A DNA stretch of 64,000 nucleotides from Propionispora hippei DSM 15287. GTDB taxonomy: Bacteria; Bacillota; Negativicutes; Propionisporales; Propionisporaceae. This document shows, one piece after another, positions 55,014-62,559 of the stretch. Numbering within the stretch: position 1 is the first letter of the stretch; each line of letters starts with the position of its first letter. Both the position numbers and the translations under genes were made by a program. The notes beneath the pieces are model-generated. The model was not told the origin of the DNA and did not search any database. It saw only the letters and a program-made list of their open reading frames with translations. Where the stretch lies: positions 62,001-126,000 of the forward strand of contig NZ_FQZD01000006.1 of NCBI RefSeq assembly GCF_900141835.1, given 5' to 3'.

Positions 55014-56168
55014 ATGGCCTATGAATTAGATCAATATACGGTGTCTTTATTGCATTTTGAGGATGGGATTAAGGATGAGACAGGAAAGGTATGGACGGCG
55101 CAAAATGGTGCAACTATAAGCTCGGATAAATTAAAATTTGGGGGAGCTTCACTTTTGCTTAATGGAACTAATCAATATTTAACAGTTCCTAATAGTTCGG
55201 ATTTTGATTTTGGTTCGGGGGACTTTACCATTGATTGGTGGGAGTATAGAACTGCAATTACTAACACTAACGAACCAGTGTTTGCTCGTAACTGTGATAC
55301 GGCTTTTCAAGCATTTTTAGTCGGTGTTTGTTCTACTCTTGGGCCAACTATGATAAGTTGTCATTTATCAAGTAATAATTCTTCATGGGACATTGCAAGT
55401 GGAAAACTTATGGGGAAGGTTATTTTAAACCAATGGACACATTATGCTCTTTGTAGAAAGGCTTCTACATTCTATACTTTTCAAAACGGCATGCTGCAAG
55501 AAACATGGTCTTCATCGGCAAGTTTAGCTCCTAGCAGTGGGACACCGGGAATCGGAAAGTACCCATATATAGGCTATTTCCATGGATATATCGATGAATT
55601 CCGAGTGTCTAAAGGCATTGCCCGGTGGACAGCGGATTTCACACCTCCGGGAACTGCCGTCTTACCCAATGTGCCAACCAATCTAACCGCCACCCCTGGT
55701 GATAGCCAAGTAACTCTCAACTGGGAGGCCATCACCGGTGCAACCGGCTATAATTTAAAACGGTCTACAACAGCAGGTGGTCCATACGAGACAATCGCAA
55801 CTAACGTAGCTGGCACTTCATGTGTAGATACTAATGTGGTAAATGGCACGACTTATTATTACGTGGTTACCGCTATAAATGCAGACGGAGAAAGTGCCAA
55901 TTCGAATGAGGCTTTGGCTACTCCGCAGGCAGAAGAAAACCCTCCTTCTTCCGGTAAAGCCTTATTGCGTGTCACTATGATTGATTCCAGTGAGCGGGAG
56001 TATAGGCTGGATAGGACGGAAATTGATGGATTTGTTAATTGGTACATTCGTACTATTGGTACAGGTATTTCATGCTACTCAGTAAATGATATTGTTGATG
56101 GCAGCAAGGAATACTTAGCCTTTGAAAAGATCATTAGCTTTAAGGTAATTCCGCTGCCGGCAGAGTAA
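55014..56168 (+). CDS. Modular LamG-FN3 protein 3
   Basis: 384 residues. The N-terminal 215 residues differ from the paralogs and form a laminin-G/concanavalin-like domain (LLHFEDGIKDETGK, LLNGTNQYLTVPNSSDFDFG, GYIDEFRVSKGIARWT). It is joined to the same FN3 domain and the same C-terminal domain (ALLRVTMIDSSEREYRL to KIISFKVIPL). This shows that the N-terminal module is exchangeable. LamG domains often bind sugars. A terminator follows, closing a three-gene operon. Confidence 0.8.
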   Translation: MAYELDQYTVSLLHFEDGIKDETGKVWTAQNGATISSDKLKFGGASLLLNGTNQYLTVPNSSDFDFGSGDFTIDWWEYRTAITNTNEPVFARNCDTAFQAFLVGVCSTLGPTMISCHLSSNNSSWDIASGKLMGKVILNQWTHYALCRKASTFYTFQNGMLQETWSSSASLAPSSGTPGIGKYPYIGYFHGYIDEFRVSKGIARWTADFTPPGTAVLPNVPTNLTATPGDSQVTLNWEAITGATGYNLKRSTTAGGPYETIATNVAGTSCVDTNVVNGTTYYYVVTAINADGESANSNEALATPQAEENPPSSGKALLRVTMIDSSEREYRLDRTEIDGFVNWYIRTIGTGISCYSVNDIVDGSKEYLAFEKIISFKVIPLPAE

Positions 56169-56172
56169 AGTT

Positions 56173-56214
56173 AATCCCTCCATTCTGGTTGATCGCCAGG
56201 ATGGAGGGATTTTC
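56173..56214 (+). terminator. Terminator of FN3 operon 1
   Basis: AATCCCTCCATTCTGG pairs with CCAGGATGGAGGGATT, followed by TTTC. A nearly identical terminator follows operon 2, and a partial relic lies near 52849-52875. Confidence 0.88.
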
Positions 56215-56242
56215 GTTTATACATATAAAAAATTAGAGTTTC

Positions 56243-56398
56243 ATATACGGATAAAGAATGAAAGGTAATTTAGTGGTTTAAAAATAGCGGACTACTGAAT
56301 GTATACCAGTGAGAGCTGACATACAGGAAACACACAGTGAAACAGAAGCGTTCCTCGGCCATGTTGGCTTTTAAAATAATAAATTGGAGGAATGTGAA
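56243..56398 (+). promoter_or_regulatory. Duplicated structured leader, copy 2
   Basis: Pairings match copy 1: TAGTGG (56271-56276) with CTACTG (56292-56297), AGGAA (56325-56329) with TTCCT (56351-56355), and GCT (56315-56317) with GGC (56357-56359). Single-stranded ACACACAG and GTATACCAGTGAGAG are conserved. It precedes the frameshifted FN3 copy. Confidence 0.6.
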
Positions 56399-57343
56399 AT
56401 GGCAACAGTAGGGCAGGCTTAACAGCACCAGAGGTTGGGTGGAAGAGGTATGACGATAGCGATTTGAACGTTTTATACTCAGATTCTCCTGGATGGGTAA
56501 AAGTAGGAAATCCAGCTAATTATGGCGGTGGCTGTCATCAAGCTATTGGATTGGGGACAGGCTCATATGCTCAGTTTAATTTTTTAGGTACAAAACTTCG
56601 CTTGATAAGTACAATACACACCTTATATTCAAAAGATACAACCATAACTATTGATGGAGAAACATATTCTTTTAATATTAATGGAAGTACTTTGAATCAG
56701 GCATTAGTATTCGAAATTATGGGATTATCCGAAAGGGAACATTCGGTTTTTATTAAACAAAATGCACCTGCTGTACAAACTGGTGTGGGATTAGTTATAG
56801 ATGCTATTGATATCGATGAAACTGGCGAATTAAAACCATATAATCCTATTCTTATTTCAGCTCCTATCAATCTAACTGCAATCCACGGCGATTCCCAAGT
56901 AACTCTTAACTGGGATGCCGTCACCGATGCAACCGGCTACAATGTAAAACGCTCCTTTACAGCAGGCGGCCAATACGAAACAATTGCTAACGCATCAGGT
57001 ACTTCGTATGTAGATACCAATGTGGTAAATGGCACGACCTATTATTACGTGGTTACCGCTGTTAATGCAGATGGTGAAAGTGCTAACTCGAATGAGGCTT
57101 CGGCTACTCCTCAGGCAGCATCGGTAGAAGAGGGGCAGGGGCTACTCAGGGTTACTATGATTGAACTCCATTGAGCGGGAATACAAGTTGTCTATGAGTG
57201 AGATCAATGCTTTTATCAGTTGGTTTGACCGTACTGTCGGAACAGGAACGACAGTGTATATGCTCGATAAACTTACGCCAAACAGTAAGGAGTACTTGGC
57301 GTTTGAGAAGATTATCAGTTTTGAAGTAACGACTTTAGATTAA
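56399..57343 (+). pseudogene. Frameshifted modular FN3 protein 4
   Basis: The ATG at 56399 begins MATVGQ, but a one-base deletion near 56418 (the TTA seen in the other copies lacks its preceding base) brings a stop at once. The main part reads in another frame (56464-57174) through the FN3 domain. A one-base insertion near 57168 shifts it again, so the C-terminal domain (57161-57343) is in a third frame. Apart from the two indels, the copy is intact. It is either a decaying gene, a phase-variable gene or a sequencing artefact. Confidence 0.75.
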
Positions 57344-57362
57344 TAGATGGGAGAGATGAATT

Positions 57363-58277
57363 ATGGCGACAGTAGGACAGCAGTTAACAGCACCGGAGAC
57401 GGGGTGGAAAAGGTACGATGATACTGATTCGAATATTACATGCGAGGGTGGAAGTCAAGGTTCAAAAGGCGCATGTTATAATGGAACATTTCATGAAGGC
57501 CCGATGGTAGTACGTTTCTGTATTAAAGACACAACTCGCTTAAGGTACATTGGATGTATTGGGGTTAGCACCTTGTATACTACAAAAGGTATTGTAAAGA
57601 TTGATGGTGTTCAAGTTGCTTCATTTATACAAATTGCTGGTGATAAAAACCAAGTTATTAATGCAGAAATAACTGGGATGACCCAAAGTATACACCATGT
57701 AGAAATAAGTTGTTCTGATGGCAAATGGATTCAAATTGATGCAATTGATATTGATGAGAATGGCGTACTATTGCCGTATGACACAATTTCAGTTCCTACG
57801 AACCTACTCGCAACCGCCGGTAATTCGCAAATGACTCTTTCATGGACTGCAGTGGCCAATGCTTCCGGCTATAATGTTAAGCGTTCGACTACGGCAGATG
57901 GTCCTTATACAACAATTGCCAGCAATGTAGCTACAAACAACTATACGGATACTACGGCAACCAATGGTACGACATACTATTATGTTGTAACGGCACTAGG
58001 AGGCACTAGTGAGAGCGTAAATTCCAATGAAGTCTCTGCTACTCCCGGAGCGCCTGAAAACGCTTTGCTTCGCGTTACTGTGATTGACTCAAGTGACCAT
58101 GATTATCAGCTATCCTTGTCTGAAATCAACAGTTTTATTAACTGGTTTATGAACCATACAAACTCTGATACTGCTGGATATATGCTTAATAAAAAAGTTG
58201 GGACCCAGGTTAACAAAGAGTACCTGGCTTTTGATAAGATCATCAGCTTTGAAGTGATCCCACTGCCGGCAGGGTAA
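57363..58277 (+). CDS. Modular FN3 protein 5
   Basis: 304 residues: N-terminal MATVGQQLTAPETGWKRYDD domain (1-138), FN3 domain (about 147-225), shared C-terminal domain (ALLRVTVIDSSDHDYQLS to KIISFEVIPLPAG). Its FN3 sequence is the most divergent of the set (TTADGPYTTIASNVATNNYT). No signal peptide. It is followed by a terminator nearly identical to that of the first FN3 operon. Confidence 0.8.
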   Translation: MATVGQQLTAPETGWKRYDDTDSNITCEGGSQGSKGACYNGTFHEGPMVVRFCIKDTTRLRYIGCIGVSTLYTTKGIVKIDGVQVASFIQIAGDKNQVINAEITGMTQSIHHVEISCSDGKWIQIDAIDIDENGVLLPYDTISVPTNLLATAGNSQMTLSWTAVANASGYNVKRSTTADGPYTTIASNVATNNYTDTTATNGTTYYYVVTALGGTSESVNSNEVSATPGAPENALLRVTVIDSSDHDYQLSLSEINSFINWFMNHTNSDTAGYMLNKKVGTQVNKEYLAFDKIISFEVIPLPAG

Positions 58278-58281
58278 AGTT

Positions 58282-58325
58282 AATCCCTCCATTCTGGTTG
58301 TCACCAGGGTGGAGGGATTATTTTC
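58282..58325 (+). terminator. Terminator of FN3 operon 2
   Basis: AATCCCTCCATTCTGG pairs with CCAGGGTGGAGGGATT, followed by ATTTTC. It duplicates the terminator at 56173-56214. Confidence 0.88.
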
Positions 58326-58337
58326 AGTTGGCACAAT

Positions 58338-58365
58338 AGATACTCGAATTATAATCTGAGTATCT
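58338..58365 (+). other. Hairpin in the gap before the amidase gene
   Basis: AGATACTC and GAGTATCT form an eight-base stem with an AT-rich 12-base loop. No T-run. The rest of the 58278-58520 gap shows nothing I recognise. Confidence 0.4.
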
Positions 58366-58520
58366 AATACCTGATGCTTAATTAGTTAGTTGACTTTCAG
58401 CCGTGGACTAATGTGACTATCATATTAGCGATGTGACGATCCATGCCCGGTGACATTTGTTGAGATCTGGTGTTATAAATGAGCTTATTCGCATATATTT
58501 ATCCACGTGGGGTGAACTCG

Positions 58521-59201
58521 ATGAAGGTGTTTTGTATCGTAAAAGTTCATTTGATTTATTATATATTGCTAATATTATTGATGGTAAGTTCAACATATGC
58601 GTTTGAGGAGAAGAACGGAAATAAGTTGTCTAACAAGGTTATCGTTGTAGATGCTGGCCATGGGGGGATAGACTCAGGAGCTACCCGGCCGGGCGTAGAT
58701 GAAAAAGATATCAATTTGGCAGTAGCCCTCCAGCTTAAAAATATACTCAATCAAAAAGGTGCTAAAGTTATAATGTCCCGCCAAACAGATATAGAACTTA
58801 GCAATGAGTGTGATAATGAAAAAGTTAGAGGGCGATATCATCGTGATTTAATGGCAAGAGTGGAAATGGTTGAAGAATCTGATGCAGATCTATTTGTTAG
58901 CCTTCACGCAAATGCTGTAAGAAACGATAAGAAGCGTGGTGCAGAAGTCTTTTATTATAATAAATCTGAAGCAGGGAAAACATTGGCAAATTTAATACAA
59001 ACTGAATTGTGCAACGTAACGGGAATAAGTTGCTCTGTACAAAACGCGGACTATTTCGTGCTTCGGCGTAACAAAATTCCTGCTGTATTAATTGAATTAG
59101 GTTATATTACAAATACAGAAGAACGACAATTGCTATTAGCACCCGATTATCAACAAAAGTTAGCTAGAGCAATTGCTGAAGGAATTTGTAAGTTTTATTA
59201 G
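58521..59201 (+). CDS. Secreted N-acetylmuramoyl-L-alanine amidase (Amidase_3, CwlD-like)
   Basis: 226 residues. A signal peptide or membrane anchor (about 1-27) precedes a zinc amidase that cuts the bond between MurNAc and the stem peptide. Zinc ligands H47 (DAGHGGIDSG), E61 (DEKDIN) and H129 (SLHAN) and the catalytic E192 (LIELGYITN) are present. CwlD enzymes make muramic lactam in spore cortex; a lysis role next to the FN3 genes is the alternative. The ATG at 58521 follows GGGGTGA. Confidence 0.9.
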   Translation: MKVFCIVKVHLIYYILLILLMVSSTYAFEEKNGNKLSNKVIVVDAGHGGIDSGATRPGVDEKDINLAVALQLKNILNQKGAKVIMSRQTDIELSNECDNEKVRGRYHRDLMARVEMVEESDADLFVSLHANAVRNDKKRGAEVFYYNKSEAGKTLANLIQTELCNVTGISCSVQNADYFVLRRNKIPAVLIELGYITNTEERQLLLAPDYQQKLARAIAEGICKFY

Positions 59202-59398
59202 CCAGCTTTGAAACAAGTACAAAGTTTCTATGCCAAAAGACTAGAACTACTTATTATTTGTGAATTGATTGGTCGCTGAATAAGCCTTTGATATTATGGT
59301 AAAAAATCCCCTTTTGGGCTTAGAAGTAGTAGAGGAGTTTTTCAATTAGGATATAGTTTACAGATTTTTGAGAATACTAACAACAGGAGGTGAGGATA

Positions 59399-59662
59399 AT
59401 GATTTGGCTTTTAGTTGTTGGTATAATATCTGGTTGGTTAGCTGGAAAAATTTCACGTGGTGGTGGATTTGGACTATGGGGTGATCTCGTAACAGGTATT
59501 ATAGGCGCATATATAGGCGGATTTTTATTTCGCTTTATGGGATTTTACCCCAATAGTATAATCGGTGCAATTATAGCAAGTACTATAGGAGCTATTATAT
59601 TTCTATGGATTATACGCCTATTTCATCCTTTGTCGCCTGCGGCTCAAAAGAAAAACGATTAA
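59399..59662 (+). CDS. GlsB/YeaQ/YmgE family membrane protein
   Basis: An 87-residue protein with three membrane segments and glycine-rich turns (WLLVVGIISGWLAGKISRGG, GLWGDLVTGIIGAYIGGF, IIGAIIASTIGAIIFLWII). The family is often called transglycosylase-associated and is linked to stress in enterobacteria, with no known activity. The ATG at 59399 follows AGGAGGTGAGG. It is a single-gene unit with its own terminator. Confidence 0.88.
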   Translation: MIWLLVVGIISGWLAGKISRGGGFGLWGDLVTGIIGAYIGGFLFRFMGFYPNSIIGAIIASTIGAIIFLWIIRLFHPLSPAAQKKND

Positions 59663-59677
59663 TCCTACTCATTATTG

Positions 59678-59710
59678 CCCGGCAGCCTCGGCTGCCGGCT
59701 TTTATTTTTC
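59678..59710 (+). terminator. Terminator after the GlsB-like gene
   Basis: CCGGCAGCC and GGCTGCCGG form a nine-base stem with a two-base loop, followed by CTTTTATTTTT. Confidence 0.9.
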
Positions 59711-59727
59711 CAAAACTTCCCGGTATA

Positions 59728-59772
59728 CAAAACATATGTTCTGTCATATACTTAAACCAAACAAATGTTTGG
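59728..59772 (+). promoter_or_regulatory. Two LexA-like boxes
   Basis: CAAAACATATGTTCTG (59728-59743) matches the Gram-positive SOS box GAAC-N4-GTTC in seven of eight bases. CCAAACAAATGTTTGG (59757-59772) is a related dyad with AAAC-N4-GTTT. TATACT at 59747-59752 is a possible -10. LexA control of the next three genes is inferred. Confidence 0.55.
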
Positions 59773-59779
59773 TGGTGAA

Positions 59780-60082
59780 ATGATGAATCTATGTGTTTCT
59801 GGTATCTCAAAGGATTCAGATTGTATCATTGTTACCCTATGTAGTCGCCAGTGCCCTGATTATGAACTGATTGATGCAGCCGCCATACTTCTTTTAGCTG
59901 TAGACACTGGGGTGAAAACCGTACGCTGTGTCGGTGATGCTATTATTCAGAGAAAGGCTATCGCCCAATTGGCGGCCGCCTTGAAGTCTCTGGGAATCGC
60001 AGTCGCTATTGATGAACTGCAACCCATGGGCAAGCGCGGTAAATATTTGAAAGCTCTGCTTACATATGCGAAGTGCGGCTGA
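59780..60082 (+). CDS. Hypothetical protein in an SOS-type operon
   Basis: A 100-residue protein with no recognised family. The segment DYELIDAAAILLLAVDTGVK then TVRCVGDAII is faintly like the little-finger domain of Y-family DNA polymerases (aliphatic helix then VRLLGV), which would fit the SOS context, but the likeness is weak. The C-terminal end is basic (GKRGKYLKALL). GGTGGTG lies before the ATG at 59780. First gene of a three-gene unit. Confidence 0.6.
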   Translation: MMNLCVSGISKDSDCIIVTLCSRQCPDYELIDAAAILLLAVDTGVKTVRCVGDAIIQRKAIAQLAAALKSLGIAVAIDELQPMGKRGKYLKALLTYAKCG

Positions 60083-60101
60083 GGAAGTGCACAAATTCTT
60101 C

Positions 60102-60353
60102 ATGAGATGGCAGGTGAGATTATTGGCAAAAACATTTGTAACAGTCACCGCTGTACATAATCCGGATGGCTCCGCCAAGCCTTTGGCTATTCATTGGACA
60201 GATGGCCGTACATTTGAGATTGACCGTATTTTAGATGCAAGGCAAGCTGCATCATTGAAAGGCGGCGGTTGGGGTATGCGGTACACCTGTCGTATCGGAG
60301 GGAAGCAATTTTTCCTTTTTGATGAAGAAGGACGCTGGTTTGTAGAAAAGTGA
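60102..60353 (+). CDS. DUF6504-like protein
   Basis: 83 residues, beta-rich, with the pattern PLAIHWTDGRTFEIDRILD, RYTCRIGGKQFFLFDE and a final GRWFVEK. This resembles DUF6504, a small domain commonly encoded next to DNA polymerase IV or ImuB. No polymerase is nearby here. The ATG at 60102 is chosen; an ATG at 60066 overlaps the previous gene. Activity unknown. Confidence 0.6.
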   Translation: MRWQVRLLAKTFVTVTAVHNPDGSAKPLAIHWTDGRTFEIDRILDARQAASLKGGGWGMRYTCRIGGKQFFLFDEEGRWFVEK

Positions 60354-60367
60354 TGGGAGGATGTGAC

Positions 60368-60682
60368 TTGGATAACAAAGAAATAGACTCGGCGGTAATG
60401 GAACTTTTCAGTAAACCGTTTATCAAGGGCTTTCGGACTGGCGCCATTGTAGAGAGAACCGGTCTGAATGAAATGGTAATAATGGAGCGACTGGATGAAC
60501 TTGTTGACGAAGGGCGCTTGGTTCGTGAGTGGGAATTAATCTGCAATAACTGTAGTAATCTAATGGCTAAATATCCTGAAAAGCCAATACAGCTTGATAC
60601 AGCGCGTTGCCAGCGGTGCCAAACGGAACCTTTTCTAAGTTCGGACGACTTACATAAATCTTACTTCCGGGCAAATAAATAA
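60368..60682 (+). CDS. Winged-helix/zinc-ribbon hypothetical protein
   Basis: 104 residues. The first half (FIKGFRTGAIVERTGLNEMV then IMERLDELVDEGRLVREWEL) looks like a winged helix. The second half has CNNC and CQRC pairs 25 residues apart, a probable zinc ribbon. The combination suggests a nucleic-acid-binding protein. The TTG at 60368, seven bases after GGGAGG, is a better start than the ATG overlapping the previous stop. Function unknown. Confidence 0.6.
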   Translation: MDNKEIDSAVMELFSKPFIKGFRTGAIVERTGLNEMVIMERLDELVDEGRLVREWELICNNCSNLMAKYPEKPIQLDTARCQRCQTEPFLSSDDLHKSYFRANK

Positions 60683-60720
60683 AATAATCCGCTTCGGCTT
60701 AGGTCGGTCGGGTTATTTTT
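60681..60720 (+). terminator. Terminator of the SOS-type operon
   Basis: AATAATCCG pairs with CGGGTTATT (one G-U pair), followed by TTT. The loop contains a second GC-rich dyad. Confidence 0.7.
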
Positions 60721-60803
60721 ATATCTGACATGATTAGACATAAAATCCACATGTGGCTTGTACAATCTTATATAAAACATGAACGGAGTGAGTCGCATGA
60801 AGC

Positions 60804-60968
60804 ATGAGTTTAAAAGTGGTTGTCCTAATGGTATTATTCTTGTTAGTCTTACTTACGAGTGCTTGCTGGGCGGAGGAGAATCCTTTCGCGAATGTTGCCG
60901 AGCCTAAAGACGTTATAGACAAGGCTTTCGCTGGAAGAAAGCTAGATCCGCTAGAAGGTATGGGTTAA
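60804..60968 (+). CDS. Small secreted protein or lipoprotein
   Basis: A 54-codon frame. Residues 2-20 are a signal peptide (LKVVVLMVLFLLVLLTSACW), with TSAC as a possible lipobox or CWA as a signal peptidase I site. The short mature part (EENPFANVAEPKDVIDKAFA) is acidic to neutral. GGAGTG lies 14 bases upstream. It is in the 300-base stretch between two clear operons. No homolog recognised. Confidence 0.5.
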   Translation: MSLKVVVLMVLFLLVLLTSACWAEENPFANVAEPKDVIDKAFAGRKLDPLEGMG

Positions 60969-61272
60969 AGATCCAGGAAGGCTTATTACTATAGTAAAAT
61001 TTTTTACTATATAATCTCATAGTCTAAAACAGTGACAATTTGCAGAAAACCCCTTAGAAGAAATAGCACCCCTGGTGAACCTGCTGTGAAAGAGAAGAGA
61101 TATTGACAGGGGGTTTATAGATTTCTGTTGGCCTCTTAGTAGTAGCTGCAATATTTACTCTGCGCCTGCAATATTCTTCTTATAAAATATTTAGAAATTC
61201 TTTAACTAATTCAACTTATGCGACATAAGATGTAAAGGATAATGTTATTTGAGTAATCATAGGAGGTGCGCT
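60969..61272 (+). other. 304-base gap, no gene recognised
   Basis: AT-rich. It contains the dyad TTACTATAGTAA and a loose AAACCCC/GGGGTTT pairing about 65 bases apart. No complete promoter is convincing, and nothing else is seen. Confidence 0.35.
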
Positions 61273-61377
61273 ATGCGTTTTTATGGCAACGGAGGTTGGG
61301 GCAGTGGAAGTTGGATCATTATCATTATTATCATTATTTTGCTTTTTTGGACTGTCGGTGATAACGGTATAAACTAG
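61273..61377 (+). CDS. YjcZ-like small membrane protein
   Basis: 34 residues: a glycine-rich start (MRFYGNGGWGSGSW), a hydrophobic stretch of about ten isoleucine and leucine residues, then DNGIN. It resembles the YjcZ/SscA small sporulation membrane proteins, which share a Gly-rich start and a single helix. AGGAGGTG lies seven bases before the ATG, and a terminator follows, which together support expression. Confidence 0.6.
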   Translation: MRFYGNGGWGSGSWIIIIIIIILLFWTVGDNGIN

Positions 61378-61404
61378 CAAATCATGAGCTTTCCAAAACC
61401 CTAC

Positions 61405-61452
61405 AAAGCCATTCCCAGTTTCTTGCCCTGGACGTGGGTCTGGGGCTTTTTC
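61405..61452 (+). terminator. Terminator of the YjcZ-like gene
   Basis: AAAGC and CCCAG on the 5' side pair with CTGGGGCTTT on the 3' side, followed by TTTC. Confidence 0.75.
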
Positions 61453-61506
61453 TTTCATATCTTAAGCGAATAGATGTCCGCTTTCTTTTGGAATAGGCGG
61501 GAATTG

Positions 61507-61980
61507 CTAATTTTGATTTTTGCGAATCAGTTTATAATACTCTACCAATAGGGCATCAAGTTCCTGGCTTACTTTTATGACTTCTGAATCATTAAGCTGT
61601 TTACTGTTAGCTAGGTCATTTAGTTTCTTACGTAGTTCTTCAATCATTTCTTTAAGTTCATATAAGCTCAACATGCTTTTTTTAAAAGTATCGGAAGCCA
61701 AAGCGTTTTTGCTGTTATATTTCCATTCAAGATATTTCTTAAATAGAGTAAGCTCTTGAAGCGCTGGCGCAGGGAGAACGTTAGTTTCTCTAAAGAAGTC
61801 CTCCAGAGTAATTCCAAGACCTTCGCATATTTTTTCGATAGTATTAACCTGGGCTGTTGAACTATTTCCTGAAATAATGTTTTGAAGGGTAGACTGAGTT
61901 AGGCCGGAACGATCCGCAAGATTGTTCACGGTAATTCTGAAAGTGTTGCAAAAATATAGGATACGTTTTGATAGATTCAT
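61507..61980 (-). CDS. XRE-type HTH protein fused to a Spo0E-like domain
   Basis: 157 residues. Residues 5-62 are a lambda-repressor-type helix-turn-helix (NNLADRSGLTQSTLQNIISG, then EKICEGLGITLEDFF). Residues 112-153 match Spo0E-like aspartyl-phosphate phosphatases, with the signature SQELD (138-142) followed by ALLVEYYKL. Spo0E proteins dephosphorylate Spo0A~P and delay sporulation. The fusion could couple gene control to the phosphorelay. ATG at 61980 is six bases after GGGAGG; a longer frame to 62013 is less likely. Confidence 0.8.
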   Translation of the reverse strand: MNLSKRILYFCNTFRITVNNLADRSGLTQSTLQNIISGNSSTAQVNTIEKICEGLGITLEDFFRETNVLPAPALQELTLFKKYLEWKYNSKNALASDTFKKSMLSLYELKEMIEELRKKLNDLANSKQLNDSEVIKVSQELDALLVEYYKLIRKNQN

Positions 61981-62559
61981 CTGTGGCCTCCCGATAATTG
62001 TCATATTTGCCACAAATTATACTTTTTGATTCTAAAATCTTCCAATGTCGTAAGGTTTATTTTTTACTCTTGTAAGGTTAATAGCCTAATCATACCTAAA
62101 TTATAAATACCTACTTTCTTTGTCAGCGGAGGATTAATATTAATTCTGTAGAATTTTAAAAAGGAATTTAGTCTAGATATGATATCCTTACTGGACTGGG
62201 CGGATTCTGCTACGTTCTTGTTTGCGAATGGCTCTTATATTGAAGCCGCTTATTGTAGTGAATTCTTCAATGGTTTCCGAAGCCATATAATTTATAAATG
62301 ACACACAGGTCGATGGATAAGCGAAAGGGATAGCAGTTGCTATCCCTTTCGCACTATATTAACGTTAAAGTCCATCAGCAAGCCCTATGGAACTATTTAC
62401 TTTGGTTTTTTTACTGGCCCGGGTAACCGTAATGTCGCGGAACTGGACGAGGTTGCAGTTCCTGGCTAAAGCTGCTCGGCTAAAAGGCCAGGACAGTTAA
62501 TTTAATTCACCTTTGAGGGAAAATAAAATTAAAATAATAAAAAGAGAGGTGGAAAGAAA
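61981..62559. other. 579-base gap with hairpins before the GH25 gene
   Basis: A perfect 15-base inverted repeat, GCGAAAGGGATAGCA (62321-62335) and TGCTATCCCTTTCGC (62338-62352), has a two-base spacer and no T-run. Closer to the gene, GGAACTG/CAGTTCC and CCTGGC/GCCAGG form adjacent dyads (about 62437-62492). No gene is recognised. Confidence 0.5.

Noticed and set aside
53092-58277. Diversity-generating retroelement acting on the FN3 genes
   Set aside because: No reverse transcriptase, template repeat or adenine-biased variable repeat is visible in the window.
59780-60082. Truncated Y-family DNA polymerase
   Set aside because: Only a short helix-strand segment is reminiscent of the little finger; no palm or finger motifs are present.
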